Source: Phormidium sp. FACHB-1136 | GTDB lineage: Bacteria; Cyanobacteriota; Cyanobacteriia; Phormidesmidales; Phormidesmidaceae | Reading direction: 5' to 3' | Assembly: GCF_014697375.1 (NCBI RefSeq) | Contig: NZ_JACJRS010000054.1 | Coordinates: forward strand, 1 to 35,263 | Length of the DNA: 35,263 nucleotides | Shown here: piece by piece, positions 23,709 through 32,568 of the stretch | Numbering within the stretch: position 1 is the first letter of the stretch | Layout of the letters: each line of letters opens with the position of its first letter | Program-made: the position numbers and the translations under genes | The notes under the pieces: generated by a model | What the model was told of the DNA's origin: nothing | Database searches by the model: none | What the model saw: only the letters and a program-made list of their open reading frames with translations

Positions 23709-23733
23709 AGGGCTCTCATCTGCTATCAGCCCT
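23709..23733. terminator. Hairpin between convergent tatC and amidase genes
   Basis: agggct (23709-23714) pairs with agccct (23728-23733) around a 13-base loop, filling most of the 40-bp gap between the two convergent stops. There is no T-run, so its role as a bidirectional terminator is inferred from position. Confidence 0.35.
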
Positions 23734-23734
23734 G

Positions 23735-25690
23735 CTACCGTCCGCCGCCCTGGAGATAGTCAAGAATGCCCTGGGCGATAGCTTGGCCCATCTGAGCTTG
23801 CCACTGGGGATCGCGCAGTTTGGGCGCATCCAAAGCTCCGGTGACAAAGCCAATTTCAATCAGTGTGGAGGGCATCGTGGTGCGGCGCAGAACAAAGAAT
23901 CGCGCCTGTTTCACGCCTCGGTCGTTCATGGCCACGGTTCCCATTACCCGCCGATGAATGGCGTTGGCCAAGGGCAACCCCGCCTCAGAAAAATAGTAGG
24001 TCTCCAGACCGTTGACCTCCGGGCGCTGCATGTTCACGGCATTAGCGTGGATGCTGACAAAGATGGTCGCATTGGCGGCGGCGGCTCGGTCTACCCTGGG
24101 TTGTAGATCGAGGGTTTCGTCGCCTTGACGGGTCATCTGCACCGCAATGCCCTGGCTACGGAGGGCGTTGGCGGCATGGTGAGATACCGCTATCACCACC
24201 CCCTTTTCCTGCAACCCACCAATACCAATGGCCCCCGGATCTGATCCCCCATGGCCCGGATCCAGCATCACCAAAACTTGACCCCGTTGAGGTTGGGGGG
24301 CATTCACAGCCTGAGCCATCGCGGCTGTCACCCCTGGGTAGATCGATGGGGGGGGCGACTGGGCCGCAGAAGCCGAGTGAATGACGGGCAAAACCACGGT
24401 CGTTGGCGGGGTTGCAATCTGCTGGGGAGCCGTGCCAATGGGGGTGATCATCAACCCACCCACCACCGGGCTCACCTGCCAATCGGGGCTAACGTTGTCT
24501 AGGTTGAGGGTAATACGCACCGCCGGGGGCAGGGTCGGAAACTGGGTTACTGTCCAGCGGGCAATGCCGTAGCGATGGGGCGGCAGAGCCTCAGGGGTGA
24601 GTTGGGGCGGAATGGCGGCATTCAGCACATCCACCACAATTTGCCGCATCTGTTGAGCATCGCGGGTGCGATAGACCTGCACCTGGGGCGTGGCCCCCGC
24701 CATGGGGATAAAGAACCCCTGGGGCGTCGTCTGAATACCCTGAATGACGGTGGCCATAGTGGACACAGGGGTATAGCTGACCTGGTTGCGGCTGAGCAGG
24801 GGCGGCAGAGGGTTCGCAGGGCGCGGGGTTAGGTGAACGGGGGCCGGGGCGGGTTGTGGCTGATCGGCAGCAGGCCGCGCCGAGGGAAACGGGAACGGGC
24901 TAAGGGTGGAACTGGGGGCGGGACGAGAGGAAAGGCTGATGGCGGGACGGGCTGCGACCGTTGAGGCCGCAACCACCGTGGGCTGATCCGTCGTGGGCTG
25001 ATCCGTGGGCCTAGTCACCGCCCCAAGGGTGGGGTTTGCCGTGGATAATGTATTCGTCGTGAAGAGGGTATGTGTTCTGGACAAAGCATCCGGTGGGGAC
25101 AGAGCATCCGGTGGGGACAAAGTATTTGTTGGAGACAACGCCTCCGTTGTCGAGACCGACGGTTCTGCTATCTGAACCGAGGCAGGGTGATCGGGCAGTG
25201 GGATCATCGGCCATGATGCTGCCGAGGGATGGTGGGAGGGCCGATGGGGATCGCGGCCAGCCTTGGTGCGATCCTCGCTATCCGCCTCGGGGGTAAGGCT
25301 GGGCAACTGCACCACCCACTGGGATTCGGTTAGCCCCCACACCCTGACCTGTTGAGGATCAATAGGATAGTTAGGATCCAGTTCCAGCACAATGCGCGTA
25401 GTGCGGGCATCGGCCTGCATCACCTTGACCGCCCGCACCGCGCCGCCAATGAACTGGTCGGCCATGGCCTCATCGGGCACAATGCCGGGTAGATCAATAA
25501 TGAGTCGGTTAGGGTTTTGGCCTAGGCTCACCTGGGGCTGCACGCCGCCCTCGGTGGTAAACATAAAGCGATTTTGGCCCGTGTCAAACTGCCAGGTTTG
25601 CAGGCGAGAGATGGCCTTGGCGGGCATCCCCCCAAAGAGGCAAACCCCCACCACCCCCACCACGCCTGTAAATACCTGTTGAATGCGCAA
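23735..25690 (-). CDS. amiC: N-acetylmuramoyl-L-alanine amidase (AMIN + amidase_3)
   Basis: Zinc amidase that cleaves the amide bond between MurNAc and the stem peptide, used in cell separation and, in filamentous cyanobacteria, septal nanopore formation. The 651-residue protein starts at a TTG (25690) with an export signal (MRIQQVFTGVVGVVGVCLFG, then PAKA). Two AMIN-type domains (about 30-130 and 315-420) flank a Ser/Thr/Pro linker (135-310) with six-residue repeats. The catalytic domain (about 470-650) has DPGHGGSDPGA (His480), Glu495, SIHAN (His548) and LIEIGF (Glu612), so the zinc site and general base are complete. It is convergent with tatC; AmiC-type amidases are often Tat exported, though no twin arginine is visible here. 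Confidence 0.93.
   Translation of the reverse strand: MRIQQVFTGVVGVVGVCLFGGMPAKAISRLQTWQFDTGQNRFMFTTEGGVQPQVSLGQNPNRLIIDLPGIVPDEAMADQFIGGAVRAVKVMQADARTTRIVLELDPNYPIDPQQVRVWGLTESQWVVQLPSLTPEADSEDRTKAGRDPHRPSHHPSAASWPMIPLPDHPASVQIAEPSVSTTEALSPTNTLSPPDALSPPDALSRTHTLFTTNTLSTANPTLGAVTRPTDQPTTDQPTVVAASTVAARPAISLSSRPAPSSTLSPFPFPSARPAADQPQPAPAPVHLTPRPANPLPPLLSRNQVSYTPVSTMATVIQGIQTTPQGFFIPMAGATPQVQVYRTRDAQQMRQIVVDVLNAAIPPQLTPEALPPHRYGIARWTVTQFPTLPPAVRITLNLDNVSPDWQVSPVVGGLMITPIGTAPQQIATPPTTVVLPVIHSASAAQSPPPSIYPGVTAAMAQAVNAPQPQRGQVLVMLDPGHGGSDPGAIGIGGLQEKGVVIAVSHHAANALRSQGIAVQMTRQGDETLDLQPRVDRAAAANATIFVSIHANAVNMQRPEVNGLETYYFSEAGLPLANAIHRRVMGTVAMNDRGVKQARFFVLRRTTMPSTLIEIGFVTGALDAPKLRDPQWQAQMGQAIAQGILDYLQGGGR
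25045..25152. repeat. 18-bp tandem repeats inside the amidase linker
   Basis: About six 18-bp units run from 25045 to 25152. Two are nearly identical (acaaagcatccggtgggg, acagagcatccggtgggg), the others diverged. They encode a six-residue T/A-L-S-P-x-x repeat in the linker between the AMIN domains. In-frame unit size means copy-number change keeps the reading frame. Confidence 0.8.
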
Positions 25691-25757
25691 GCGAATCGGC
25701 CTCCCACACCCGCTAAATCGGCTTAGATGGTAGCTCAGTTTGCAAAAACTGAGCCAT

Positions 25758-27650
25758 TTACGGTTGAGACGTTTCTGACGCTAACAAATCCCCTTGGGGT
25801 GGATCGGCGGGGAGACCATGCCAGACCTGCTGGGGAACGCCGATGGTAATGTCGGCCTGTTCAAAGGCAATGCGCAGACGACGACGAAACTCCCTCGCCA
25901 CCAAAAACTGTTTTAATGGACGGGTGCGAATCCACAGCAGCAGCGTTAGCCCCGCATGGGTGATGGCTTCTACCCCCAGGGCTTCCGTGGGATCGAGGAT
26001 CAGATAGCTCCAGGTTGGGTCTTGGGCCATGTGCTGAGCCGTTTGTTGCACCACGGCCAGGGCTTGATCCACATTGGTGCCATAGGCCACATCAATTTTC
26101 AGGGTGGCCCGCGACCAGGTGCGACTGAGGTTTTCCACCTGGGCGATGAGGCTATTGGGTAGGGTCACCAAGCGGCCATCTTCACCGCGAATTTGAGTAA
26201 TCCGCAGATTGAGATTTTCCACAATGCCCGTCACACTCCCCGTAGACACCAGATCCCCAATGGCGTACTGATCCTCCAGCAGAATTAAGACGCCGTTAAC
26301 CAAATCCTTGACTAAGTTCTGGGCCGCAAAGGAAATGGCCAAGGCCGCTACCGCCCCAAAGGCCAACAGCGACGCCGGGGCCAAGTTCAACACCTGCAAC
26401 AACCACAGCAGCGCTAGGCTGTAGATCAACGTTGTTTTGAGGCCCTTCGCCGCACGGATAATGGTGGAAATTCGCATCGACTTTTGCTGGATATTTTCCA
26501 CACTGCCCAGTTCATTTTTCTCCCAGGCATGGGCAATGCGATCAATCGTGAGGTTGGCAATGCGGTTGACGAACCCCGCCACAAACCAGATCAACAGCAG
26601 CAGCGCCGGAGTCGAAAACAGCCCTGAGGCGTAGCGTCGGGTCTCAGGAAACTGATAGAGAATGCTGGCTAGGGTTGCGATCCACACAAAGGCAATGCTC
26701 CAAAACATCAGCCAGCGCAACAGGGCCACTAAGTGCAGCCGCTGATCGAGGGAAATGGTGTAGGGCAACGCCCTGGAAAGGAATCGCCCATCCTCCTCCG
26801 GCAATGGGGGGGCAAGGCCGCTGGTTTTGTCCGCCTTGCGCTGTTCGAGGACACGCTTGCGCCAGCCCAGCACTTGCCAGGTTCCCACCAAGGCCAAGGT
26901 GATCAACAGGCCGACCAACAAAAGTAGTCCGGTCAGCCGCAACCGTTGCTGAAGGGCACCGGGTAAACGACTGGCTAAAGCCTTTTGCAACTCCTCGTCT
27001 AGGACATCTCGCCAGGTTTCCGCCAGTTCTCGCTTCGTGACCCCGTGGTATTGGGCATCGCTGTCGATGATGGTGAGCAACCCCCTCAGTTCTGGTAGGT
27101 TGCCGATGGTGGCAAAGATCACAGGCAGTTGATTCATGTCCTGAATACTGACCTGAATGACCGACTCTACCTCGGTCTCAAGGATCTCCAGTTCTGCATT
27201 GTCCGTGAGGTATTGCAGCGCCTGACCCACCACCTGGCCGAGATGGGTCTCAATCTGTCTGGCCCGCACCTCCACGGGCACCAGATCCCCCGGTTCATTG
27301 CGGTTAAACACCACCGGAGATGCAATGTTGAACAGATCATGGCCATCTAAGGTAATCGTGGTGACCTCCAGCACCCCAATGCGCTGCACCCCCAAGGGTG
27401 GGCTATTGCCTCCCCCAGCCCCCAACGGGTTAGGAAACTGCGCTAGCCCCGGCCTTAGCCCTGGCCCCACCAGACCCATCACGAGGCCCACCACCAATCC
27501 CACCGACAGCCACATCCCCAGCCAACGCGCCCAGCTAGGCCCACGAACGCCCCGGTTTTGCCGTCGATAGGGCTGTTGCCGAGAGTGGCATTCTCGATAG
27601 GTTGGTGACGAATAGTTACGCCCCCGATTATCCCTTTGCCGATAGTTCAA
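25758..27650 (-). CDS. MscS-family mechanosensitive ion channel
   Basis: Membrane channel opened by tension to release solutes. I chose the TTG at 27650 because AGGAGG lies nine bases upstream; the frame also opens at a TTG at 27701. The 630-residue product has an arginine-rich N-terminus, a hydrophobic segment (about 45-66) that may be a signal or anchor, a soluble domain (about 85-235), then membrane helices at about 240-262, 308-332, 345-364 and 404-423. The pore helix and MscS core (AFGAVAALAISFAAQNLVKD, about 430-449, then DQYAIGDLV) and a C-terminal beta domain follow. It is much longer than E. coli MscS because of the added N-terminal domain. A large gap separates it from the divergent DUF760 gene. 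Confidence 0.9.
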   Translation of the reverse strand: MNYRQRDNRGRNYSSPTYRECHSRQQPYRRQNRGVRGPSWARWLGMWLSVGLVVGLVMGLVGPGLRPGLAQFPNPLGAGGGNSPPLGVQRIGVLEVTTITLDGHDLFNIASPVVFNRNEPGDLVPVEVRARQIETHLGQVVGQALQYLTDNAELEILETEVESVIQVSIQDMNQLPVIFATIGNLPELRGLLTIIDSDAQYHGVTKRELAETWRDVLDEELQKALASRLPGALQQRLRLTGLLLLVGLLITLALVGTWQVLGWRKRVLEQRKADKTSGLAPPLPEEDGRFLSRALPYTISLDQRLHLVALLRWLMFWSIAFVWIATLASILYQFPETRRYASGLFSTPALLLLIWFVAGFVNRIANLTIDRIAHAWEKNELGSVENIQQKSMRISTIIRAAKGLKTTLIYSLALLWLLQVLNLAPASLLAFGAVAALAISFAAQNLVKDLVNGVLILLEDQYAIGDLVSTGSVTGIVENLNLRITQIRGEDGRLVTLPNSLIAQVENLSRTWSRATLKIDVAYGTNVDQALAVVQQTAQHMAQDPTWSYLILDPTEALGVEAITHAGLTLLLWIRTRPLKQFLVAREFRRRLRIAFEQADITIGVPQQVWHGLPADPPQGDLLASETSQP

Positions 27651-27948
27651 GGCGTTTATCCTCCTCGCCAAATCGTCATGGTGGCGGGGATCTCTCCCCA
27701 ACGATCACCGGGAACCCATGATAGGGCGAATGTCGCCCCCGCTTCCCTTGTAACCGTTCCCCGGTCTCTGGGGCCAGTCAATCCCACATTTCACGATTTG
27801 TTACGCTATCATCGGGAATACTGATAGGTATACCCTAGGGAATGGGCACTCTATAACCAGAATCAGATTAAGTCGCAATTCACACTTATTCTTTTCCTAT
27901 GTCTACCTTCCCTATGCCTACGTTGTGACCAGAGGTCTCTAAGGTTTT

Positions 27949-28305
27949 ATGGCATTCAACCCTGAAGACGCTGAATTTATCGGCATATCAACGGATAGCG
28001 ACCACCCCAACGAGTTGCTGAAATACCTTCAGCACCAACCCCCTGAGGTGCTGACGCGGGTGGCGCAGTCCGTCAGTGGTGAGATTAAGCAGATCATTGC
28101 CCAAAACGTCCAGGGGCTTGTGGGTGTCCTTCCCGGTGATGGCTTTAATGTACAGGTCACCACCGACCGCGATAACCTAGCGGGGTTGCTGGCCTCCGCC
28201 ATGATGACGGGCTACTTCCTGCGCCAAATGGAACAGCGCATGGAACTAGAGCACACTGTTTCCGGTTCTTTTCTCGGCTCCGACAGCTTCGACTTTGACG
28301 ATTAA
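27949..28305 (+). CDS. DUF760 family protein
   Basis: A 118-residue soluble protein of a family found in cyanobacteria and plastids. Matching features are NELLKYLQHQPPEVLTRVA, then VQGLVGVLPGDGFNVQVTT and LASAMMTGYFLRQMEQRMELE. In plants such proteins are chloroplast targeted, with no settled biochemical role. The ATG at 27949 has taagg six bases upstream. The C-terminus is acidic (SDSFDFDD). An intrinsic terminator follows at about 28406. The upstream 300-bp gap to the divergent channel gene is AT-richer near 27790-27900 and should carry both promoters. Confidence 0.88.
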   Translation: MAFNPEDAEFIGISTDSDHPNELLKYLQHQPPEVLTRVAQSVSGEIKQIIAQNVQGLVGVLPGDGFNVQVTTDRDNLAGLLASAMMTGYFLRQMEQRMELEHTVSGSFLGSDSFDFDD

Positions 28306-28405
28306 CGGTCGAGGTTGCCCAGCGTCAGCCTCGATTCTCAGGCCAGCGGAGTGGTTGCGAGGGCGGCTAGTCTATCCCTACAGGCAAGGTCTCGGTACTC
28401 CTTCT

Positions 28406-28436
28406 CCCCCAGATCCCTACAGGACTGGGGGTTTTT
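28406..28436 (+). terminator. Intrinsic terminator
   Basis: cccccag (28406-28412) pairs with ctggggg (28425-28431) around a 12-base loop, followed directly by ttttt (28432-28436). This is the best rho-independent terminator in the window, 100 bp after the DUF760 stop on the same strand. Confidence 0.8.
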
Positions 28437-28937
28437 GCCATAGTGGCATCCATCACCGACCCTCCACCACATCGATCCCATACCGCCCCAACCCTCTATC
28501 CCAAGGTTGATATTGCCAAGATGGCGCACGATAGCCTGTCCCTAGTTTCTATTTCGCGCTAAGCTAGGATTTAATAAAAGTTTACCTTTCAAGCATGGTT
28601 GTTGGTTACGATAATGATAGAAACGCAAGGGGTTAAGGGCTTCAATTAGCTCAGAGCCACCGCTATCGTTTTCGCCAGCACCGTTTTTTCATCCCGAATT
28701 GAATGGTCTGGGTCAGAGAATTTGCTCCCTAGAGAGTCCGGTGTAGACTGGGGCAGCACTTCAATGCCATGAGCCAACACTCAATTAAAACATTTCATCC
28801 CTTCGACGGTATAGATTGCATTTTTGGGGATAGCGTCTACGGAAAACGTGTCTGCTGAGATGGGATCTAACAGGGTAGTTTCTGCTGTCTGATTTTTCAT
28901 CATTTGTTGCTTTTCGTATCCCCATCCCGCCCTTGGA
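28437..28937. other. Long leader region of the cNMP-EAL gene
   Basis: About 500 bp without a supported gene. Positions 28545-28625 are AT-rich (for example taataaaagttta, cgataatgatag) and could carry a promoter. I see no tRNA, riboswitch fold or small reading frame I could defend, but the long leader leaves room for a regulatory RNA or 5' untranslated region. Confidence 0.4.
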
Positions 28938-30335
28938 ATGTCGATTGTCCCTTGCCATCCCATCGTCGCCATGTCACCTTTGTCCACCGCCCCCACCCAA
29001 ACCCATCTAATGGAGATGGCTTTATCCACCCAATCGCGGAGTTCTGAAACGATGCCCCCTTCGAGATTGCCAGAGTCCATCGCCATGGATCCATTACATT
29101 CCTCCAACTGTAATATTCGGTTGTTTCAGGAAGGAGAAACCATTTTTACCGAAGGCAGCGATTCCGATGCGGCTTATATTATCGAGGCGGGTCTGATTGA
29201 AATTTTTGTGGGTTCTGGCAGTGATGCGGTACAGCTTAGTGTACTGGGGCCAGGGGATATTTTTGGCGAAATGGGGCTGATTGATGCCTATCCCCGTTCC
29301 GCTTCAGCACGGGCCATGTGTCCCTGTCGCTGCATCGTGATTTCCGCTGCACAAATCGCAGAGCGCATTGAGGCGTCCAATCCACTGGTGAAGTTGCTGA
29401 TCTCCATTTCGCTACACCGTAACCGTGCCTACAATACCTATTTCAAAACCATCATGAACTCTTCCCATGTGGTGCTGCCCACCCTGGCCGTCACCGAAAA
29501 AGCCTATGTTAAAAATCCCCAACACCGTCAAATTCTAGAGGAAATTAAGCTGGAGTCCGATCTACACAAAGCCGTGAACAACGACGAGCTTCAGCCCTAC
29601 TATCAGCCCCTCTTTTCCATGGCCGATAACAGCATTGTGGGCTTTGAGTCTCTGCTGCGCTGGCAATGTCCAGATCGGGGTATGGTGTCGCCCAATCAGT
29701 TTATTTCCTTGGCGGAGGAAACCTCCCTGATTGTGCCCATTGGCGACTGGATTTTAGAGCAAGCCTGCATTGATCTCAAAACTTTTCAGGCCCACTGGCA
29801 ACCTGGCCCAGGGTCGCCCAGCCACCTGTTTATGAGCGTGAATATCTCCGTACGGCAGTTCCAGGAGCCCAATTTCTGCGAAAAGCTATTAGCGCTCACC
29901 CAGCGCTATGGAGTGCTGCCTAAACACATCAAACTGGAAGTCACCGAGCGTATTTTCCTGGATCAAGCCGATGCCGTTGAGGCCATTGATGATTGTCGGA
30001 AAGCTGGATTTGAGGTGTCTCTGGATGACTTTGGGACGGGCTACTCCAGCCTGAGCTACCTAGAGCGCTGCGAAATTGACAGCCTCAAAATTGATCAGTC
30101 CTTTACCCAAAAGATCTGCACCAGCCATCGCGCCAAAATTTTGGTCAGCTCCATCATTGACATTTCTAAAAAGCTGGGGCTAATCACCATTGCCGAAGGG
30201 ATTGAAACCGAAGAACACCGAGGCATTCTTGAAGACATGGGATGCGATATTGGACAGGGCTATCTCTTTAGTAAACCCTTGCCCTCCAGTGGAATCCTAG
30301 AATTTATGGCCAATCCCCCCAGCCAGCGCCCGTAG
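28938..30335 (+). CDS. Cyclic-nucleotide-binding/EAL domain protein (c-di-GMP phosphodiesterase)
   Basis: Predicted cytoplasmic c-di-GMP phosphodiesterase controlled by a CRP-like sensory domain. From the ATG at 28938 it has 465 residues; the first ~50 are low complexity, so starts at 29010, 29016 or 29085 are possible. Residues about 58-170 form a cNMP-binding fold (EGETIFTEGS, GPGDIFGEMGLIDAYPRSASARA, the last being the phosphate-binding cassette). The EAL domain (about 205-455) keeps the catalytic set: Glu237 (FESLLRW, with Ser where Ala or Val is usual), Asn302, Glu334, Asp363-Asp364 (DDFGTGYSS), Lys384 and Glu420 (EGIETEE). It therefore looks active. The domain pairing suggests cAMP or cGMP gating of c-di-GMP turnover. 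It has no membrane segment. Confidence 0.9.
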   Translation: MSIVPCHPIVAMSPLSTAPTQTHLMEMALSTQSRSSETMPPSRLPESIAMDPLHSSNCNIRLFQEGETIFTEGSDSDAAYIIEAGLIEIFVGSGSDAVQLSVLGPGDIFGEMGLIDAYPRSASARAMCPCRCIVISAAQIAERIEASNPLVKLLISISLHRNRAYNTYFKTIMNSSHVVLPTLAVTEKAYVKNPQHRQILEEIKLESDLHKAVNNDELQPYYQPLFSMADNSIVGFESLLRWQCPDRGMVSPNQFISLAEETSLIVPIGDWILEQACIDLKTFQAHWQPGPGSPSHLFMSVNISVRQFQEPNFCEKLLALTQRYGVLPKHIKLEVTERIFLDQADAVEAIDDCRKAGFEVSLDDFGTGYSSLSYLERCEIDSLKIDQSFTQKICTSHRAKILVSSIIDISKKLGLITIAEGIETEEHRGILEDMGCDIGQGYLFSKPLPSSGILEFMANPPSQRP

Positions 30336-30388
30336 AGGCTAGCTGGAGGAGGAATCGGCGTTTGGGGCCATCCTACCCAGCAATCCTT

Positions 30389-30410
30389 AGGGGCGGGGTC
30401 TCCTCGCCCA
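30389..30410. repeat. Dispersed short repeat, copy 1
   Basis: aggggcggggtctcctcgcc is a hairpin-forming word (gggcg...cgccc) that recurs in altered form (gggggcaggtctcctgaccc) near 31879-31900. The copies lie on either side of the aminotransferase gene. Confidence 0.55.
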
Positions 30411-30464
30411 TGGATATTGGGCTATTGATATCAGTGGCCCACCCGTGGGAGTGGGTATGCCTCC

Positions 30465-31613
30465 CTAGGCCAGCAGCGTTTTCCCCGCCGCCGCGACCCC
30501 AGCCCCAGGGGTGAAATCGCCATAGCCCAAGTGGGCCAGGGTGGCTTCTAGTGCCGCAACGGCGGTGAGAATATCCCGGTCGCACACAAAGCCCAGGTGC
30601 CCCACGCGGAAGATCTGCCCCTTGAGGTGGTCTTGGCCTCCGGCGAGGGCGATGTCAAACTGCTTTTTCATCACCGAGCGAATTTTCTCCGCATCCACGC
30701 CCTGGGGCATGACGGCGGTGATGGCGGGGCTGGCGCAGTCGTCGCCACCATACAGCGGCAGGTTGAGGGCTTTCATGGCGTCACGGGTGGCCCGCTTTTG
30801 GCGGTCGTGGCGGGCAAAGATGGCCTCTAGTCCTTCCTTCTTCATCATTTGCAGGGCCGCTTGCAGGGCAAAGAAGAGGTTGATGGGCGGCGTGAAGGGG
30901 GTGGTGTTTTTGGCCGCGTTTTTGCGGTAGGGGCCAAGGTCGAGGTAGAACTTGGGCAGGGTAGCAGTTTCGTAGGCTTGCCATGCCTTGGCGCTGACGC
31001 TGACGAAGGCCAACCCAGGGGGAATCATGTAGCCCTTTTGGGAACCGGAGGCCACCACATCTAGTCCCCACTCATCCACGGGCACCGAGCAAGCGCCCAG
31101 GCTGGTGACGGCATCCACGATAATCAGCGCCCCATGGGCCTTGACGTAGCTATTAATCGTTTCCAGGTCGTTCAGCACCCCGGTGGAGGTTTCGCTGTGG
31201 GTAATGATGACGGCCTTGATCTGCTTTTCGGTGTCGGCTTCTAGGGCCGCTTTAAAGTCATCGGGGTTCAAGGGCTTGCCCCACTCCGCCGTGATTTCCT
31301 GGGTATCCAGCCCAAAGGCGCGGGCCACCTTGCCCCAGCGTTCGCCAAACTTGCCGTTGTTGCCCACCAGCACCTTATCGCCCTGGCTCAGGAAGTTGAT
31401 GATGCCCGCTTCCATCGCCCCGGTGCCGCTGGAGGCCAGAATCAGCACATCGTTTTGGGTTTGGTGCAGCCACTTGAGGTTTTCCGTCACCTCGGCCATG
31501 ATGGCGCTAAATTCGCCGCTGCGGTGCCCCATGGGATGCTTGGCCATGGCCAAAAGCACCTGTTCGGGGATGGGGGTTGGCCCCGGAATCATCAGCATCA
31601 GTTTGTTGTCCAT
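30465..31613 (-). CDS. Serine/alanine:glyoxylate (pyruvate) aminotransferase, class V
   Basis: PLP enzyme that transfers the amino group from serine or alanine to glyoxylate or pyruvate; in cyanobacteria it belongs to photorespiratory glycolate salvage. I chose the ATG at 31613 (382 residues) because homologues begin close to MLMIPGPTPIPEQVL. Family features are GPTP (11-14), HRSGEFS (30-36), SSGTGAMEAG (61-70), VDAVTSLG (PLP-binding Asp, about 167) and SGSQKGYM with the Schiff-base Lys193. The C-terminal RVGHLGFV fits the substrate-carboxylate arginine. An archaeal-type cysteine or phosphoserine function is less likely. It is monocistronic as far as I can see, flanked by repeat-containing gaps. 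Confidence 0.92.
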   Translation of the reverse strand: MDNKLMLMIPGPTPIPEQVLLAMAKHPMGHRSGEFSAIMAEVTENLKWLHQTQNDVLILASSGTGAMEAGIINFLSQGDKVLVGNNGKFGERWGKVARAFGLDTQEITAEWGKPLNPDDFKAALEADTEKQIKAVIITHSETSTGVLNDLETINSYVKAHGALIIVDAVTSLGACSVPVDEWGLDVVASGSQKGYMIPPGLAFVSVSAKAWQAYETATLPKFYLDLGPYRKNAAKNTTPFTPPINLFFALQAALQMMKKEGLEAIFARHDRQKRATRDAMKALNLPLYGGDDCASPAITAVMPQGVDAEKIRSVMKKQFDIALAGGQDHLKGQIFRVGHLGFVCDRDILTAVAALEATLAHLGYGDFTPGAGVAAAGKTLLA

Positions 31614-31831
31614 GCCTGCCACCAGTTGCGTTTCTGCAATAACAAGGGTTTTGATCACTGGGGAATGCGCCAGCCCTGGGACGGTTTAAGACCTGCAAAC
31701 GTCTCAAAACGGCGTCACCGAGCCTGCGACCCCAAAGCGTGATCACAAAAAACAAGAATTAACAGCTTACCAACATCCCAGGGCATTCCTGGAATTTTTC
31801 CGACTCTCCTAAGGTTGTGGGGCGTGTGGTG

Positions 31832-31901
31832 CCGTATTGGGCGCGAAAACCGCGCCCCTACCGTATTGGGTTTATGTAGGGGGCAGGTCTCCTGACCCCT
31901 T
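31832..31901. repeat. Nested repeats in the gap upstream of the aminotransferase
   Basis: The direct repeat ccgtattggg occurs at 31832-31841 and 31861-31870. Between them gggcgcg (31839-31845) and cgcgccc (31851-31857) form a perfect seven-pair hairpin with loop aaaac, and cccctac/gtagggg form another. A copy of the gggtctcct-type repeat ends the block. The rest of 31614-31931 contains no gene I can support. Confidence 0.8.
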
Positions 31902-31931
31902 GACAGATATGGGGTCTAGCGAGTTTCTGAT

Positions 31932-32537
31932 CTACTCAACCTTCTGATCCGCCTCTTCTGCGTCATCCTGGGGTGAGAGCGGCACGTCTTCGTAAATGCG
32001 CTCTAGGGGAATTTCCCAATCGATGCTGGGTAAATCGAGGGATTCCCCGGCCAGATAGGTTTGCACATCCCAGTGGCGATCCGCAATGCGTCGATAGCGG
32101 TCAATGCTGATTTTTTCGGCATCAATGAGGACGTAGTCTTGCAGGGTGGGAATTTGGCGATAATGGGTAAATTTGTCGCTGCGGTCGTAGGCGGCGGTGC
32201 TAGGAGAAAGCACCTCAACAATCAGGCAAGGATATTGAATCAGCTTGATTGCATTTTTGTCCCTAGGGTCGCAACTCACCATCACATCGGGATAGTGGTA
32301 GGGGCCATTGCGGGAAATTTGCACCTTCACATCGGCAATGAAGACCCGACAGCCGCGCTGTCTCACATGGGATTTCAGCAGCGCAAATAGGTTGCCTGCA
32401 ATCAGGTTATGGGGAATGGTACCCCCAGTCATGGCGAAGACTTCACCGTCCACGTAGGCGTATTTTTCATCCTGTTGGGCTTCCCAGGCGAGGTAGTCCT
32501 GGGGTGACATGGGCATGAATTTAGGTTCGGCAATCAT
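31932..32537 (-). CDS. Uma2 family endonuclease-like protein (DUF820), copy 1
   Basis: A 201-residue protein of the PD-(D/E)XK Uma2/DUF820 family, very abundant in cyanobacteria and of unsettled function. The fold is shown by EAQQDEKYAYVDGEVFAMTG, then YPDVMV (Asp84), LIVEVLSPST (Glu108) and DKFTHYRQIPTLQDYVLID (Lys122). The catalytic residues are present. A strong GGAGGTG box lies six bases before the ATG at 32537. It follows a methyltransferase gene by 31 bp on the same strand. The acidic C-terminus (DDAEEADQKVE) is not part of the core. Confidence 0.9.
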   Translation of the reverse strand: MIAEPKFMPMSPQDYLAWEAQQDEKYAYVDGEVFAMTGGTIPHNLIAGNLFALLKSHVRQRGCRVFIADVKVQISRNGPYHYPDVMVSCDPRDKNAIKLIQYPCLIVEVLSPSTAAYDRSDKFTHYRQIPTLQDYVLIDAEKISIDRYRRIADRHWDVQTYLAGESLDLPSIDWEIPLERIYEDVPLSPQDDAEEADQKVE

Positions 32538-32568
32538 CGGTTACACCTCCACAGGATTCGCCTTGCCC

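Noticed and set aside
28437-28937. tRNA or riboswitch in the long leader before the cNMP-EAL gene
   Set aside because: Words such as ttagctcag hint at a tRNA D-arm, but no matching acceptor, anticodon or T-arm pairing was found.
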